Of a DNA stretch of 64,000 bases, positions 11,991 through 24,282 are shown in pieces (the stretch's first letter is position 1; each line of letters begins with the position of its first letter). The notes beneath the pieces were generated by a model, which was given only the letters and a program-made list of their open reading frames with translations, was not told the origin of the DNA and made no database searches. This DNA is from Cornus controversa (lineage: Eukaryota; Streptophyta; Magnoliopsida; Cornales; Cornaceae): NCBI GenBank assembly GCA_026545225.1, contig CM048852.1, positions 9,224,501-9,288,500 on the forward strand, given 5' to 3'. The translations under genes and the position numbers were made by a program.

Positions 11991-13328
11991 ATGGCCACCC
12001 TTCAAGCTTCAATTCTCTCCTCTTCTTCCTCCTCCTCAGCTTCCCACAAAATATTCAAAGCTAATCTCTGTTCCCCAAAACTTCATAAAGCTGAACTTTC
12101 ATCTCTTCATTTGCCCATTAGGGATTTACCCAATAAATTGAACATACAAAATGGCTTCAAAACCATGATGTCAATTACTTCAACCCAGAAGCGCAGAATG
12201 AGTAGTTACACAAAAAATGAAGTACCTAGTTATTATATTAATAAAGCCACCAACTCTAAGGTGGTAGAAGAGCTCTATGCAATAATGGATGTTGTTGCAG
12301 ATAGAGCTGAAATGCACAAGAACATCGGAGCTCAGCGCGATAACTGGAACCACCTTCTCCTAACTTCCATCAATGGAATGACAATCGCGGCGGCAACCAT
12401 GGCAGGACTGGCAGCAATGAGTGGATTCGGAGCAACCCTTTTGGCTTTAAAGCTCTCTTCCACTCTACTATATGTCTTTGCCACTGGGTTTCTGATGGTG
12501 ATGAACAAGATTCAACCCTCTCAGCTAGCGGAGGAGCAAAGGAATGCTGCTAGACTATTTAAGCAGCTTCATGAGCAGATCAAATCCACTATAGCTCTTC
12601 GAATCCCGACGACCATGAAGGATGTGAATGATACAATGGAGAAGGTTTTAGCTCTAGATAGAGCTTACCCACTTCCATTGCTAGGAGCAATGCTCCAAAA
12701 GTTTCCGAAAAAAGTAGAGCCTAGTGAGTGGTGGCCAAAGCAATTGGAAACTCATCAACAATGTACACAAGAGAAGTCGTCTTTTAATATTGGTAAAGTG
12801 AAGAACAATGGATGGAGTGAGAAGCTTGAGGATGAAATGAAGGGTGTTGTTGGGGTTTTAAAAAAGAAAGACACTGCAGAATATGTGAGGCTAAGCGAAG
12901 TGGCTTTGAAGGTTAACAAGGTTTTAGCCATTTGTGGTCCTTTGTTTACTGGTTTAGCTTCGATTGGGTCGGCTTTTGTGGGATCGGCTTGTCATGGGTC
13001 ATGGGCTGTTGTTTTTGGAGTTGTGTTTGGAGCTTTGGCCACTGTGATCAACACTTTGGAGCATGGTGGTCAAGTTGGGATGGTGTTTGAGATGTATCGG
13101 AGCTCTGCTGGCTTCTTTAGGCTCATGGAGGAGACAATAGAATCGAATTTGAAGGAAAGAGAGGTTGGTAGAAGAGAAAATGGTGAACTGTTTGAAGCCG
13201 AAGTGGCTCTCAAACTCGGTCGGAGTTTGTCAGAGCTCAGACACCTTGCAAATGCTTCTTCTTGTTCTTCTTCTTCTTCAAGAAATACAGATTCCAATAC
13301 AGAAGAGTTTGCGAGCAGGCTCTTCTGA
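11991..13328 (+). CDS. At4g22030-like 'probable F-box' family protein, predicted plastid membrane protein
   Basis: A single-exon gene encoding 445 residues. It resembles the plant family annotated as 'probable F-box protein At4g22030', although no F-box is visible and function is unknown. The N-terminus MATLQASILSSSSSSSAS is Ser-rich and basic with few acids, like a plastid transit peptide. Four hydrophobic segments follow at about residues 122-145, 147-171, 309-331 and 336-354, suggesting two membrane hairpins around a charged middle with a Trp-Trp site (about 247). The C-terminal 70 residues are helical and charged, ending in a Ser-rich tail. An ATG six bases upstream (11985) is in frame; I prefer 11991 because it has the better context (TTCATGGCC) and gives the family's usual MA-LQAS start. 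The frame is intact. Confidence 0.82.
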   Translation: MATLQASILSSSSSSSASHKIFKANLCSPKLHKAELSSLHLPIRDLPNKLNIQNGFKTMMSITSTQKRRMSSYTKNEVPSYYINKATNSKVVEELYAIMDVVADRAEMHKNIGAQRDNWNHLLLTSINGMTIAAATMAGLAAMSGFGATLLALKLSSTLLYVFATGFLMVMNKIQPSQLAEEQRNAARLFKQLHEQIKSTIALRIPTTMKDVNDTMEKVLALDRAYPLPLLGAMLQKFPKKVEPSEWWPKQLETHQQCTQEKSSFNIGKVKNNGWSEKLEDEMKGVVGVLKKKDTAEYVRLSEVALKVNKVLAICGPLFTGLASIGSAFVGSACHGSWAVVFGVVFGALATVINTLEHGGQVGMVFEMYRSSAGFFRLMEETIESNLKEREVGRRENGELFEAEVALKLGRSLSELRHLANASSCSSSSSRNTDSNTEEFASRLF

Positions 13329-13812
13329 TTTGGACATCAATTTTGTGAGATATTGTGTAATTGTATGAAATAATTATATTTTGACACAACATTAATGGTT
13401 CACAGTTTATTAATTTTTCTGTTGTACCAAACATCACCTTGGTTTAGTTGTTGCTAGATTGGTCTTTTATTGTGACGATAGATTAAGGGAAAATGTATAA
13501 TTTTCTGCACATTTACTAATTAATTCTTTACTCTGTGTTTTATTATTCATTTCTAAAATCATGATGCTATGTAAGCTTCTCACTTCCTTCATGAAAAGGA
13601 GTGTTTCACGTGAATACTCTAGTCTAATACTATAGTTTTTTCGTTGAATAGATGCGTTGAAAAAATGGTACATGGCTTTGACTAACTCTTTCGTAAATTA
13701 CAACAGTGAAGTGACAAGTTGCCAGTCACCCTTTGACCCAGCATTTTTGTCGCAAACAGCACCAAACCATTACAAATACGTACGGTGACAACACAGAGAG
13801 CGCACACACACG

Positions 13813-13850
<38 letters not shown>

Positions 13851-15109
13851 TTCTTATATTCTCGCGTATCTTTTCTTGTTGGGAATGCATGCTCTTTAAA
13901 GTTAATTTTATATTGTAATTGATATTTAGTTTAATAAATTTGATTTAATTAGTACTTTACATTCATATACCGTCGATGTTTGTATTAGTTAATTCATAAG
14001 ATGAATTAAGTGTTGAATGATTATGTAAGAGTGATTTAGATATATAGGGAGTTTTGTGCATAGAAGATATAAGTTATTACTCTAAATAATCACAAATATT
14101 GTTCACATTCAGTGGTAAATTAGACATTCTATCTCAAAGAATGTAACATGTAGGTTTGTATGACATAGGTGACTTATCTCAGTTATTTGAGGAGAAGACT
14201 CAAAATTATTAGTGTTAGTGTCTATGACACATTGAATAGTACGTGAAAATTATGATAATGAGAAATGTTGTTTATATTTAGTGGTAGAATTGGACATTAA
14301 TTTAACACGTTGATTTGTACGAGAAAAACTCAAAAATATACGTGTTAGCAAGTATGACACATTGAATGGGATCACTGATAAGTGAAAATTACGAAACTCT
14401 TCATAGTAATTTTTACTTATCACTGCTACAGTAGTGAATAACTCTCATTCCGGAAGGAATAATTGACCTCCTCATTATTCATTATTACTTTAATTTACCA
14501 AACGTTGAGATCTTTTAAGGTCAATAAACTGGGCCTGATTACAGGCAATGGAAGATAGAATTCATGTGCTAAATTTATTTTGTTTGTTGATCATACAAAA
14601 CTAGATCTAGTGATTTTGATAAAATTATTTTAGTATATATTTATTTATATTTTATTTTATTCTCTCAAAATAAATCTTTTATAACTAAACAGAATAAATC
14701 AAGAAGTCAAAATATGAATTAATTGTTGATTGGATTGATGTCATTATTTCATCCAAACATTAATTAACATAGGGCAATTATTTTTATATAGTGGAGTTGA
14801 AAATAATTAATGGACTTATTAAATAGGTCAAGGGTTGACAAGCTACTTAATGGCCCGGTTGGAGCCAAGACTTGGATAGACCCATAGATTGTGGATTCCT
14901 TCAATGTCATTGGAGTAAAGATCAAGAGGTGTTTTGAAGCCAAACAATTTTGATTTTTACTCGAAGAAAAGAAACGTTCTCATATTAACAATCAACAATT
15001 TGTCCTAAGGTTGTATTCTTCGATCTTCTTCTTCTCTTGATGATTCCCAAAAACAAGTGGGAATTAAATTTATGCTTTCACTTTTTAAAACTTTTTTTCC
15101 CTACATTTC
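13329..15109. other. Intergenic DNA with a TA microsatellite and two diverged direct repeats
   Basis: The 3' UTR of the upstream gene comes first. A (TA)n run lies at 13815-13849. Around 14094 and 14266 two similar blocks (aaat-ttgttcacattcagtgg / aaat-ttgtttatatttagtgg) recur about 172 bases apart, each followed by gacacattgaat motifs. The stretch could be an old LTR beginning tgttgggaatgc near 13879. No gene is supported. Confidence 0.4.
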
Positions 15110-15570
15110 AAGAAGATTTAGACACGTATAATAAACTCAAAGGTGAAGTAAAAAATGTGGCAAGTAAAGCCAAACAAAGTTCACTAAATATTTTATATGA
15201 AAAACTAGGCACAAAAGAGGGTGAGAAAAATATTTATAAATTAGCAAAGAATGGGATAGATCAGCAAAAGACTTGAATCAAATTAGATGTATTAAGGACA
15301 TAGACAACACAATCTTAGTCAAAGAAAGCGACATATTAAATAGATTGAAGAATTAATTACTTTCAAAATCTTCTAAATGGGGAATGTCCTAGAGAAGAAG
15401 TAGAAGGAAATGAAGTTGACATATGAATGATAGATAAAATTACCAACAAGGAGGTAAAGGATACACTTAAGAAGATGGGGAGTAATAAAGCGGTATGTCC
15501 AAAAAATATTCCCATTGAAGCATGGAAAATGTTAGCTAACATAGGAGTTGAGTAGCAAACAAAGTTGCCA
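15110..15570 (+). pseudogene. RTE LINE, 5' reverse transcriptase segment
   Basis: It begins EDLDTYNKLKGEVKN and continues YEKLGTKEGEKNIYKLAK, a hallmark of RTE proteins just before the catalytic domain. After stops, DTLKKMGSNKAVCPKNIPIE (the family's 'KxGKAxGPDxIPxE' block) is seen near 15460-15520. Several in-frame stops make it non-functional. It is interrupted by the solo LTR at 15580. Confidence 0.7.
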
Positions 15571-15579
15571 ACAATATCC

Positions 15580-16963
15580 TGTGAGTTATGCTGTGCGAAA
15601 ATGGTTCAATTAATTTAGTATGAGATGCTAATCCTTAGACCTAGAGGATGGTGAATATGTCTCATTGTCCAATTTTTATGATCGATTAATTACCCACAAT
15701 AATTAATAATTGTGCATTCAAACCAATCACAAAATAAATAAAGTAAGGAAAGTTAGATATGACACCAGGAATTTAAGGAAAAAATCACGGGGGTGAGGCA
15801 AACGCCTCCAAAGAAACGAATCAACTATATATCTTGAAGCAAAGTAAAACAGACTCTGTCCCAGACTCAATCCCACTCCACTCTGACAAGAACTTGATGT
15901 GGAACGCCTCAGGCTTACTCTTGCGACTCCACGTCCAATTGTTGCAGACTCCCGGCTAATGTCACAATCCTTTCAAAAGGGTAGCTTTCATATAAATACT
16001 TCGCAAGTATTTTGTCCCCTTCGTAGCAATCGTTTCTCCTCCCTCTTTAGATAAAATCAAGTAATATCAAGGAACCACCACTACTACTATGATCAAACTG
16101 TGTATCTTGATGTAAACTTCGAAGATCCCGTTGATTAGATTGAGAAAAATATTACAACTTAAACACTCTGTGTGTGTGTGCTCTCAAAAATATAAACAAA
16201 ATAATAAGATTCTTTGTAAAATATCTCAATTGTTTTCTCTCTTTAAAAGTAAATTCTCTTATGTATAATGAAAATTCTTAGAAAGCATTAATTAGAGAGA
16301 AAACATAAAAGTGTTTATATGTATGAAAAGACTTGAAACAAGTTAAAAAATAATTTAAAATGAATTCCGGTGTTTAAGGAAAGTTCAGAGACAAATTATA
16401 GTCAAAACATGACTTTTTTAAGTGAAAAATGCCATATTAGCAAGCATGGACATGTCCAGACCTTTCTTGGATCGGTCTAGCCATGTAGAATTCTCATAAC
16501 AGAGTCCCAAGAGGTCATGGACTGGTCCAACTATCCCTTGAACCAGTCCACCTATGTGGGTAGCCTATTTTGAGGTGTCATGGACTGGTCCAGCCCTTTC
16601 TTGGACTAGTCCAACCTTGAAAATTTTGAAAAATTTCTTTGAAATCCTAATTTTCAAAACTGAAAACCAAGTTTTCAAAGACTGTGTTTCCTCATCAACT
16701 AACCTAGACTAAATGATGCTCTTATGTGATCAACGAAGTTTATAAACTTTTGTATCCTTCGAAATACTTTAGGTAATCAAGTGCTTTGTCTAGATCATTG
16801 TTGCATTCTTCAGATGCTCAAGCTTCATGTTTGGTGAAGAGCTATGTCCATATTCAATGTCTTCAGTTATATGATCGATTACAAAAAATCAAATGAAAGA
16901 TTACAACTCGATCATACTTAGTTTTGACGCCGAATATTACTAATTACAAATATATACGACACA
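15580..16963. mobile_element. Solo LTR inserted in RTE copy 1
   Basis: The insert starts TGTGAGTTATGC and ends ...CGACACA (TGTG/CACA termini). Flanks are tatcc (15575-15579) and tatca (16964-16968), a 5-base duplication with one mismatch. The RTE reading resumes directly after it. There is no coding sequence. At 16440-16620 it holds several copies of a near-palindromic tggactggtcca word. Superfamily is not assigned. Confidence 0.65.
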
Positions 16964-16968
16964 TATCA

Positions 16969-17917
16969 TAAAGCAAGGTATGTTACCAAATGAATGGATA
17001 GAAAGTACAATAGTACCACTTTATAAAAATAAAGGAGATATAAAAAATTGTGACAACTATAGAGGAATTAAATTGATGAGTCATACAATGAAAGTGTGGA
17101 AAAAGGGTCATAAAACAATGACTAAGGAAGGAGTCCATGGTATCGAATAACCAATTCGGGTTCATGCCGGGAAGATCAACAATGGAAGTATGTACTTACT
17201 TAAGTAATTAGTTGAAACATATAGGAGTAAGCAACAAAACTTACATATGATTTTTATACACTTAGAAAAAAACATATGATAAGGTTTTAAGAGATATAAT
17301 TTGGTGGGCTCTACAAAAAACAAGTTCCTTTACAAATCATAAAAAGTATCCAAGATATCTATATGAATATGAAAACTAAAATTCGTACTACTTGTGGTGA
17401 CACTAGTGAGTTCTTTATAAACGTAGGATTACACTAAAGATTGGTGTTAAGCCCGTATCTTTGTACAATAATCTTAGATGAGATACCAAAAGAATTCCAA
17501 AATGAGATTTCATGGTGTATGATGTTTGCTGATGATATCGTGGTCGTGGATACCTCTAAAGAGAACTTAACAATAAAATTGAAAATGAAGATAAATGACT
17601 TAGAATCGAAAGGATTAAGAATTAGTCAAACTAAAAATGAGTATAATGAGTGTAAATTTAACAAAGATTTGAACATTGAAAATATTATGATAGCATTTCA
17701 AGACCAAAAGGTTACTCAAAATAACCAATGTCGGTACCTAGGATTGATAATACAAAATGATAAAGAGAAAGATAGAGACATGACTAGTCGAATAGGTGTG
17801 GGTTGGACAAAATGGAGGTAAGCTAGTAGAAAATTGTGTGATAAACGGATAATACATAAGCTCAAAGGGAAATTTTATAAGATTGTTATTACACCAATTA
17901 TGTTGTATGGGACAGAG
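16969..17917 (+). pseudogene. RTE LINE, reverse transcriptase core
   Basis: Recognisable blocks are LPNEWIESTIVPLYKNKGD and NCDNYRGIKLMSHTMK (16985-17092), then SPYLCTIILDEIPKEFQNEI, CMMFADDIVVVDTS (catalytic FADD intact, about 17517-17559), GLRISQTKNEYNECKF and CRYLGLIIQND. Read to 17917, the sequence ends TPIMLYGTE, where the gypsy element interrupts it. Frameshifts and stops are frequent upstream of 17441; 17441-17821 is open. Confidence 0.75.
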
Positions 17918-20783
17918 TGTCACACCTCGATTCCTGTTCTCCAAAAACCAAGGATGACTGGGTCCGCACCTCACCTAATCATCTCACAAATCTCAAACTC
18001 AGTGCGAAAGCTTTCAAACTACATCGTTACATTGGCGTGTACATATCAATACCCCTCACAATGAGACTATACATATAATTATCAAGTTTTGGAACTCAAC
18101 TCTATATGTGAGTGGAATTTCAACTTAAAACTTATACCATTAGAAAGAGTGTTCAAAAATAATCAATTTCGAAAAAAGAATCATTTGATTCGGGTTTGAA
18201 ACGACCAAGTTATGCTTAATTCAAGAACTTGAAAATCTATAGCAGTAAGATATTCTTTTGTCATGCCCTTCCAGAAATGCCCAAAAACAAACAGTCGACT
18301 ATCTTTCCCTTCCAGAAAGTGCAAAATACTGATTTCCAGAAAAATGAGAGTTCTAGAGTAGTAAAATAGTCTTTTGTCCCAAAAAGAAAAGTCGACTATC
18401 TTGTCTTCCCATAAAGTGCAAAATGCTGATTTCTAGAAAAATGAGATTTTTAGATCAGTAAAATAGTATTTTGTCCCAAAAAGGAAAGTCGACTATCTTG
18501 CCTTCCCAGAAAGCTTTAAAAGTTGCTGGATAAAACAGTCGACTTCTTTTGAAGAGAAAGGCGACTATTTTTAGCTTGAAAATTTTTTTAGTCTCTTTTA
18601 TCTCAAAACTAACTCCAAAACTCATACCTAAACATTTCCAATCATCTACAATTGCCATTTCATCATCCAACTAACATTCTAATCATTTACAAATGATCAT
18701 TATACAAGTACTCCAAATCAAAAACAATTGAATCTCTGTCAACCATCCCATAAACCAACTTCATTACATAATTACATATAAGGTCCAATTCAATTACAAG
18801 CTACAAATAAAAGAGGTGTAGCTACAACATCTACACAATCCAAACAACCATAATTGATCTATAAGGTGCGTATCATAATAAGAATGCACAAATCTAGTCT
18901 CCAACCATCACTTCCGCAATATCATACATGAGAAGCTAAAAGTTCCTCATTTATAATGTTCCCTCAAAGTTACACATATAATCCAAGCATAAAGATGTGG
19001 TTCACAAATGAGTATATCCTTATAATACATATAATGGAATTCAACACCACATCCTTCCATTCATACACCAAAAGTCACATGTGATCCATATATAGTCATT
19101 ACATGTGAACAAAAATATACCAACATACTTAAAACATAAATACAATGTTTTCAATCTAGTCCAAATGCTACAAGCCGGCATGGACATCTATGTACATATC
19201 AAAAGGTTAAAACTCAAAAGAACTTTAAGAGTCCACATAGTCAATCATGCCTCATCTTCCATTGGTGTCTTATTTGAAAAAAGTTTATATATATAGGGAG
19301 TGAGCTTTATCCTCTCACAGCTCAGTAGAAATGATGCACCCATCCCCACTCTAACCCGTTAACCATGCATGAATGCACATTAAATTGTTACATGTCTACA
19401 TGACAAGTATACGTGATCCTTACCCATAAACAAACACGTTTTTCAATTATACGTGACGCTTCACATCTCAATGCATTTACATACACATATATCTAATTGA
19501 GTAAGCCACAATTTATATATATATATAACTCACGCCACATAAATTCAGAAATTAATTCAAGGGGGCTATCAAATCATTCCAATGGTAAGGGTCTTAAGGG
19601 CACCCAAACTCTGCTTACACTTTATTGGGTTACTATCCCGAAGGGAGCGCCTTCTCTTAGCCAAGTTTTGGATCTTTCATCCTAGGGGCCATCCCCTCAT
19701 CTTAATTCACACTCCTGCCCCAAAATCGTCACATAGTGCACATAACCACAATGCACATATCTAAACAATGAATGCATTTTTATCAAATCAATGTATTTTA
19801 CTCTCACCTCAAGATTGTCACAATGCTATCACATTCACCTCATGAAATTCATCATGCTTATGCATTTTACAAGAAAAATTATATCCTTCATGTACAAGTT
19901 TATGAAAACTCATATTTTCATATTTTCACCAAATGAACACATTTTTCATCAAAAGCATTCATAGTCTCATTTGCACATACACAACATAAATAAGTCTTAA
20001 CTAACATTTTAGACATTTATACATGCACAAATCATACTGATATACATATATACACATATGCATAATCCTAGGCTCAAGAAATCGAATTTATCTTTCTTGT
20101 CACATAAAAGTGACCTATAAGATCAAAGTAAAGATGAGTCTAGCACCCCTACCTCAAATATTAGGCTTTGAATCCCACTTTGAGAAATCCTAGCCGTCCC
20201 GAATTTATAAAATACGGACTTTGATCAGTTCAAACCGAAGCCCTTGACGCCCTCTACACACTTTCCTTCTTCGGTCTCCTTCAAATCACACTTTAAGGCC
20301 CTCAAATTCTAGAGAAAAGGGAGAAAGATGAAGTGGGAGCTTTAGAGAGATAGAGAAAGATCCGTAAAAATGAATATCTCTAACCCCCCCAAATATTTAT
20401 TCCACTCCTAGAGGCGCAAAAAGACCATTTTGCCCCTGGGCCACTTAACGTACCCTCCCGACCTCCGAATTAATTCTTAAAAACTCTGTTGGCCTCAAAA
20501 TCACTTCCTTAACACTCTAAACATTTCATTTACTTCATAGTCAAAAATAAAAAATTTCAAATTTTTTTTAAGAATTCCCGAACTCACTTAACTTCATCTC
20601 GGGGCTCCCGTTGACCAAAAGGTCAGCATTTTTCAAAAGTTTCCAAAACTTCCCTAAATCATAATCCAACCCTCTAAACGTGTTTTTCGCATTCAAAACA
20701 TGTTAAATATCATTTAAAATGCATTGAAAGCAACAAATGATGAAAAAATAAAAAATCGGCTAAAATTGGGCACAGTCTCTACA
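17918..20783 (-). repeat. 3' LTR of the gypsy element
   Basis: Starts TGTCACACCTCGATTCC and ends GGGCACAGTCTCTACA on the plus strand. Apart from point changes and small indels it is co-linear with 25729-28460, including the 97-base tandem repeats and a TA microsatellite near 19515. Confidence 0.88.
18293..18540. repeat. 97-bp tandem repeat inside the gypsy 3' LTR
   Basis: The word gtcgactatctt recurs at 18294, 18391 and 18488, exactly 97 bases apart, with intervening cagaaa-gtgcaaaat-ctgattt blocks conserved. A shorter gtcgacttct follows near 18538. The same array exists at 26104, 26201 and 26298 in the other LTR, so it predates insertion. Confidence 0.8.
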
Positions 20784-20829
20784 ACCTCCCACCCTTATAG
20801 GAATTTCGTCCTCAAAATTATAATGTACC

Positions 20830-21910
20830 TTAAGTGATGAACAACTCGGGATACTTTGAGCGGACTTCTTATTCTCATTCCCATGTAGCCTCTTCCACTC
20901 CATGATGTTTTCAAAGCACTTTAACCAATTGAATGGTTTTACCCCGAAGTACTTGTTCTCTAGTGTCCAAAATCTGAATTGGCCTCTCCTCGTATGACAC
21001 GTCCTCCTCCACCTCGAGGTCTGCCCAATTAAGCATATGGGAAGGATCCGACTCATACTTCCTCAATATAGATATATGGAAAGTGTTGTGCACACTTAAC
21101 AATTGTGGTGGCAATGCCAAGCGATAAGCAACCTCTACTACCCGTTCCAATATCTCAAATGGTCCGATAAATCGCGACACTAGCTTACCACTACGACCAA
21201 ACCTCATCAACCCTCTCCGTGGTGAGACCTTCAGAAAAACATGGTCCCCCACCTCAAATGCTAATGGTCGTTATATCCTATCAGCATAGCTTTTTTGATG
21301 ACTCTGAGCCGTAAGCAATCTCTATCAAATTACCTTGATCTTCTCTGTAGTTTCCCGAACTAAATCTGGTCCTAAAGAAATTGTCTCTCCAACCTCAGTC
21401 CAACAGACAGGTGACCTACACTGTCTACCATACAAAGCCTCGAATGAAGCCATCTCAATGGTAGTTTGATAGCTATTATTGTATGCAAACTCTACCAAAG
21501 GAAGGTGATCCTCCAACTACCCCAAAGATCAAGTACACACGCCCGCAGCATATCCTCCAGAATCTGTATAGTACACTCGGACTGACCATCCGTTCGAGGA
21601 TGAAAAGCCATACTAACGTGAAGGTTTGTATCAAGGGCTACCTGGAAACTCTGCCAAAACTGAGATGTAAATTACAGGTCTCTATCTGAAACAATAGAAA
21701 CTAGCATGTCATGAAGTCTAAGGATCTGCTCAATATATAATCTACTAAAAGTATCCGCATCATCAATCATTCTAATGGAAATAAAGTGAGCTGCCTTCGT
21801 CAATCTGTCAACGACCACCCAAATTGCATTGTGACTCCTCCTCAACCTTGGAAGTCCCGTCACAAAGTCTATAGTGACATGCTCCCATTTCCACATTACC
21901 ACAGGCAATG
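20830..21910 (-). pseudogene. Gypsy integrase and C-terminal domain (broken)
   Basis: From 21908 leftward the catalytic core reads WKWEHVTIDFVTGLPRLRRS, then IWVVVDRLTKAAHFISI. Later blocks are EFAYNNSYQTTIEMASFEAL and YGRQCRSPVCW, then MGDHVFLKVSPRRGLMRFG, the GPFEILERVVEVAYRLALPP block and VHNTFHISILRKY. This order matches plant chromovirus integrases. Stops and frameshifts split it into at least three reading frames. The end near 20830 is a decayed C-terminus. Confidence 0.8.
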
Positions 21911-21980
21911 GCTACAACAACCTTGCCGATCTCTGATGCTCTGCCTTCACTAGTTGACAAGTGAGGCACTTCACCTCAAA

Positions 21981-23871
21981 CTAAGGTACACCATTTTTTA
22001 TGCCCTTCCACCAATACTGGTGGCGTAGGTTATGATACATCTTGGTACCACCTGGATGTATTGCTAGCCTCGAGTTGTGAAACTCTCTCCGAATCTCATC
22101 TCGACAAGCTAAGGGAACAAACATATTTCCTTGGAATTTCATGCTCTCATCTAAATGAACTGTCCATCCTTCCACCACTTCGCCACCCAAAATTTGTGTG
22201 CGAATAGCCTCGATCTCACTATCCTTCCTCTGCTCTTCAATCACTCTATTCACAAGAGTTGGTTGAGCGATAAGAGTAAATAACACCGCCGGTCCATCAT
22301 CCTCACTGAAATGCAATTCCATTTTTGAGATGTCTTCCATCATCTTCCACTCCTGTATGGCTAACTTCACTAAACTCCCATGTGACTTCCTACTCAATGC
22401 ATCCACTACCACATTAGCCTTCCCGGGATGATATTACAAGTCGAAGTCATAATCTTCCATGTACTCCATCCACCTCCGTTGCCTCATATTAAAATCTTTT
22501 TGTGAGAAAAAATATTTGAGACTTTTGTGATCTGAGAACACCTCAAATTTCTCATTATACAAGTAATGTCTCCACACCTTAAGTGCAAATATCACAGCTG
22601 GCAATTCCAAGTCATGTGTCAGGTAATTCTATTAATGTGTCTTCAATTTTCTTGAACCATACGTCACTACTTGTTCGATTTGCATTAGCACACACCCCAA
22701 ACCGAGTCATGAAGTGTCACAACAAATCGTGTACCCCAACCCACGTTCCGGAATGATCAAAATTGGCGCTGTAATCAACTGACTTTTCAATTCCATGAAT
22801 GCATGCTCACAAGCACCATCCCACACAAACTTCACTCTTTTTCGGGTAAGCTTTGTCATTGGTGCTGCTAACCTCGAAAAGTCCTTCACAAACCTCCATT
22901 AATACCCAGGTAATCCCAAGAAAATACGTATCTCGAATACGCTCTTAGGTCTTTCCCAACTCATCACCACTTCTATCTTGAATGGATCTACGGAAACTCC
23001 TCATTTGGACATAACATGCCCCAAGGAATTTCACTTCCTTAGCCAAAATTCACATTTCTCATATTTGGCATATAATTGATGTTATCTTAGAAGCTGTAAT
23101 ACAATCCTCAAGTGACCCTTGTGCTCTTCTTCCGAAGACGAGTACACTAGGATATCATCAACAAACACAACCACAAAATTGTCTAAGTAGGCATTGAACA
23201 CTCTATGTATTAAGTCCATGAATGTTACCAGTGCATTCGTTAAACCAAACAGCATCACCAAAAACTCGCAGTGCCCATATCGTGTACAAAAAGCAGTTTT
23301 TGGAATGTCCGCCTCTCTGATCCCCAATTGATAATAGCCCGATCTTAGGGTTATCTTTGAGAAACACCTCGAACCCTTAAGTTGATCGAATAAGTCATCT
23401 ATCCTTGGCAAAGGATACTTATTCTTGATTGTTACTCGATTCAATTTTCGATAGTCAATACAAAGCCGCAAAGACCTGTCCTTCTTCTTAACAAACCCAA
23501 GGCGAAGTACTAGGACATACAAATCCTTTGTCTAGTAACTCTTGTAATTGGTCATTTAGCTCTTTCAACTGAGTCGGTGTCATTCGATACGGTGCCATGG
23601 AAATGGGTGCGGTACCAAGAGCAAGGTCTATCACAAACTCCACTTCCCGTTTTAGAGGCAATTGTCTCAAGTCCCCTAGAAATACATCCATAAATTCACA
23701 TACTACACGAGGAAGCTCTCCAAGTGTCTCATCATCATCATCAACCAATAGGCTCGCTAAGAAATTCTTAAGCCCTTTCCGATCATTAAGACCATTCGAA
23801 GACGGCAGGTGGAAGTCATCCCCCTCTCCCACAAAACAAATGCTAACACCAGAGGGTGTATACAAGGTCAC
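21981..23871 (-). pseudogene. Gypsy protease-reverse transcriptase-RNase H region (broken)
   Basis: Reading leftward, the linker ends in APISMAPYRMTPTQLKELND. The reverse transcriptase then shows [48 protein letters not shown] (catalytic YVDD-like box intact) and [12 protein letters not shown]. RNase H-linked pieces follow (FSRLAAPMTKLTRK, FVWDGACEHAFMELK), then VVDALSRKSHG and the zinc-binding HxxxH..C region near 22050-22412. Frameshifts separate each block. An upstream protease piece lies near 23880-24160 but is heavily decayed. Confidence 0.82.
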
Positions 23872-24282
23872 TCTTCCCTTATAACAATCAATATTGGCTC
23901 TATAGGTCTATAGCCAATCCATACCCAAGATCACATCAAAATTAGGCATATCGAGAAGGATGAAATCAAACACTAATCAATATCCCGATATCTCGATCTC
24001 GCAAGATCGGCATACTCTGCTCAAAATCACTCTACCACCAACTGGCGTATCAATGGGTAAAACATAGTCCAAAGATGTCACCTCCAACCCCAAAGCACAA
24101 GCAAATGCACATGAGATGAATGAATGTGATGCACCAGAGTCCACTAAAACCCTAGCTCATGAGCTAAATACAAGAAATATACCTCGGACCATTGACGGTC
24201 CTACTGAGGTCTCTGCTGGAACAATAGAAAAGGCACAGCCATGTGCTCCTTGGCCCTACTGTCCTGCACCCTGATATCCAGA

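Noticed and set aside
13070-13297. Glu-rich minus-strand frame opposite the At4g22030-like gene
   Set aside because: An antisense shadow of Ser-rich codons; no independent support.
20760-21056. Extra minus-strand ORF at the gypsy 3' end as a separate gene
   Set aside because: It overlaps the integrase C-terminus in another frame and runs into the polypurine tract; a shadow.
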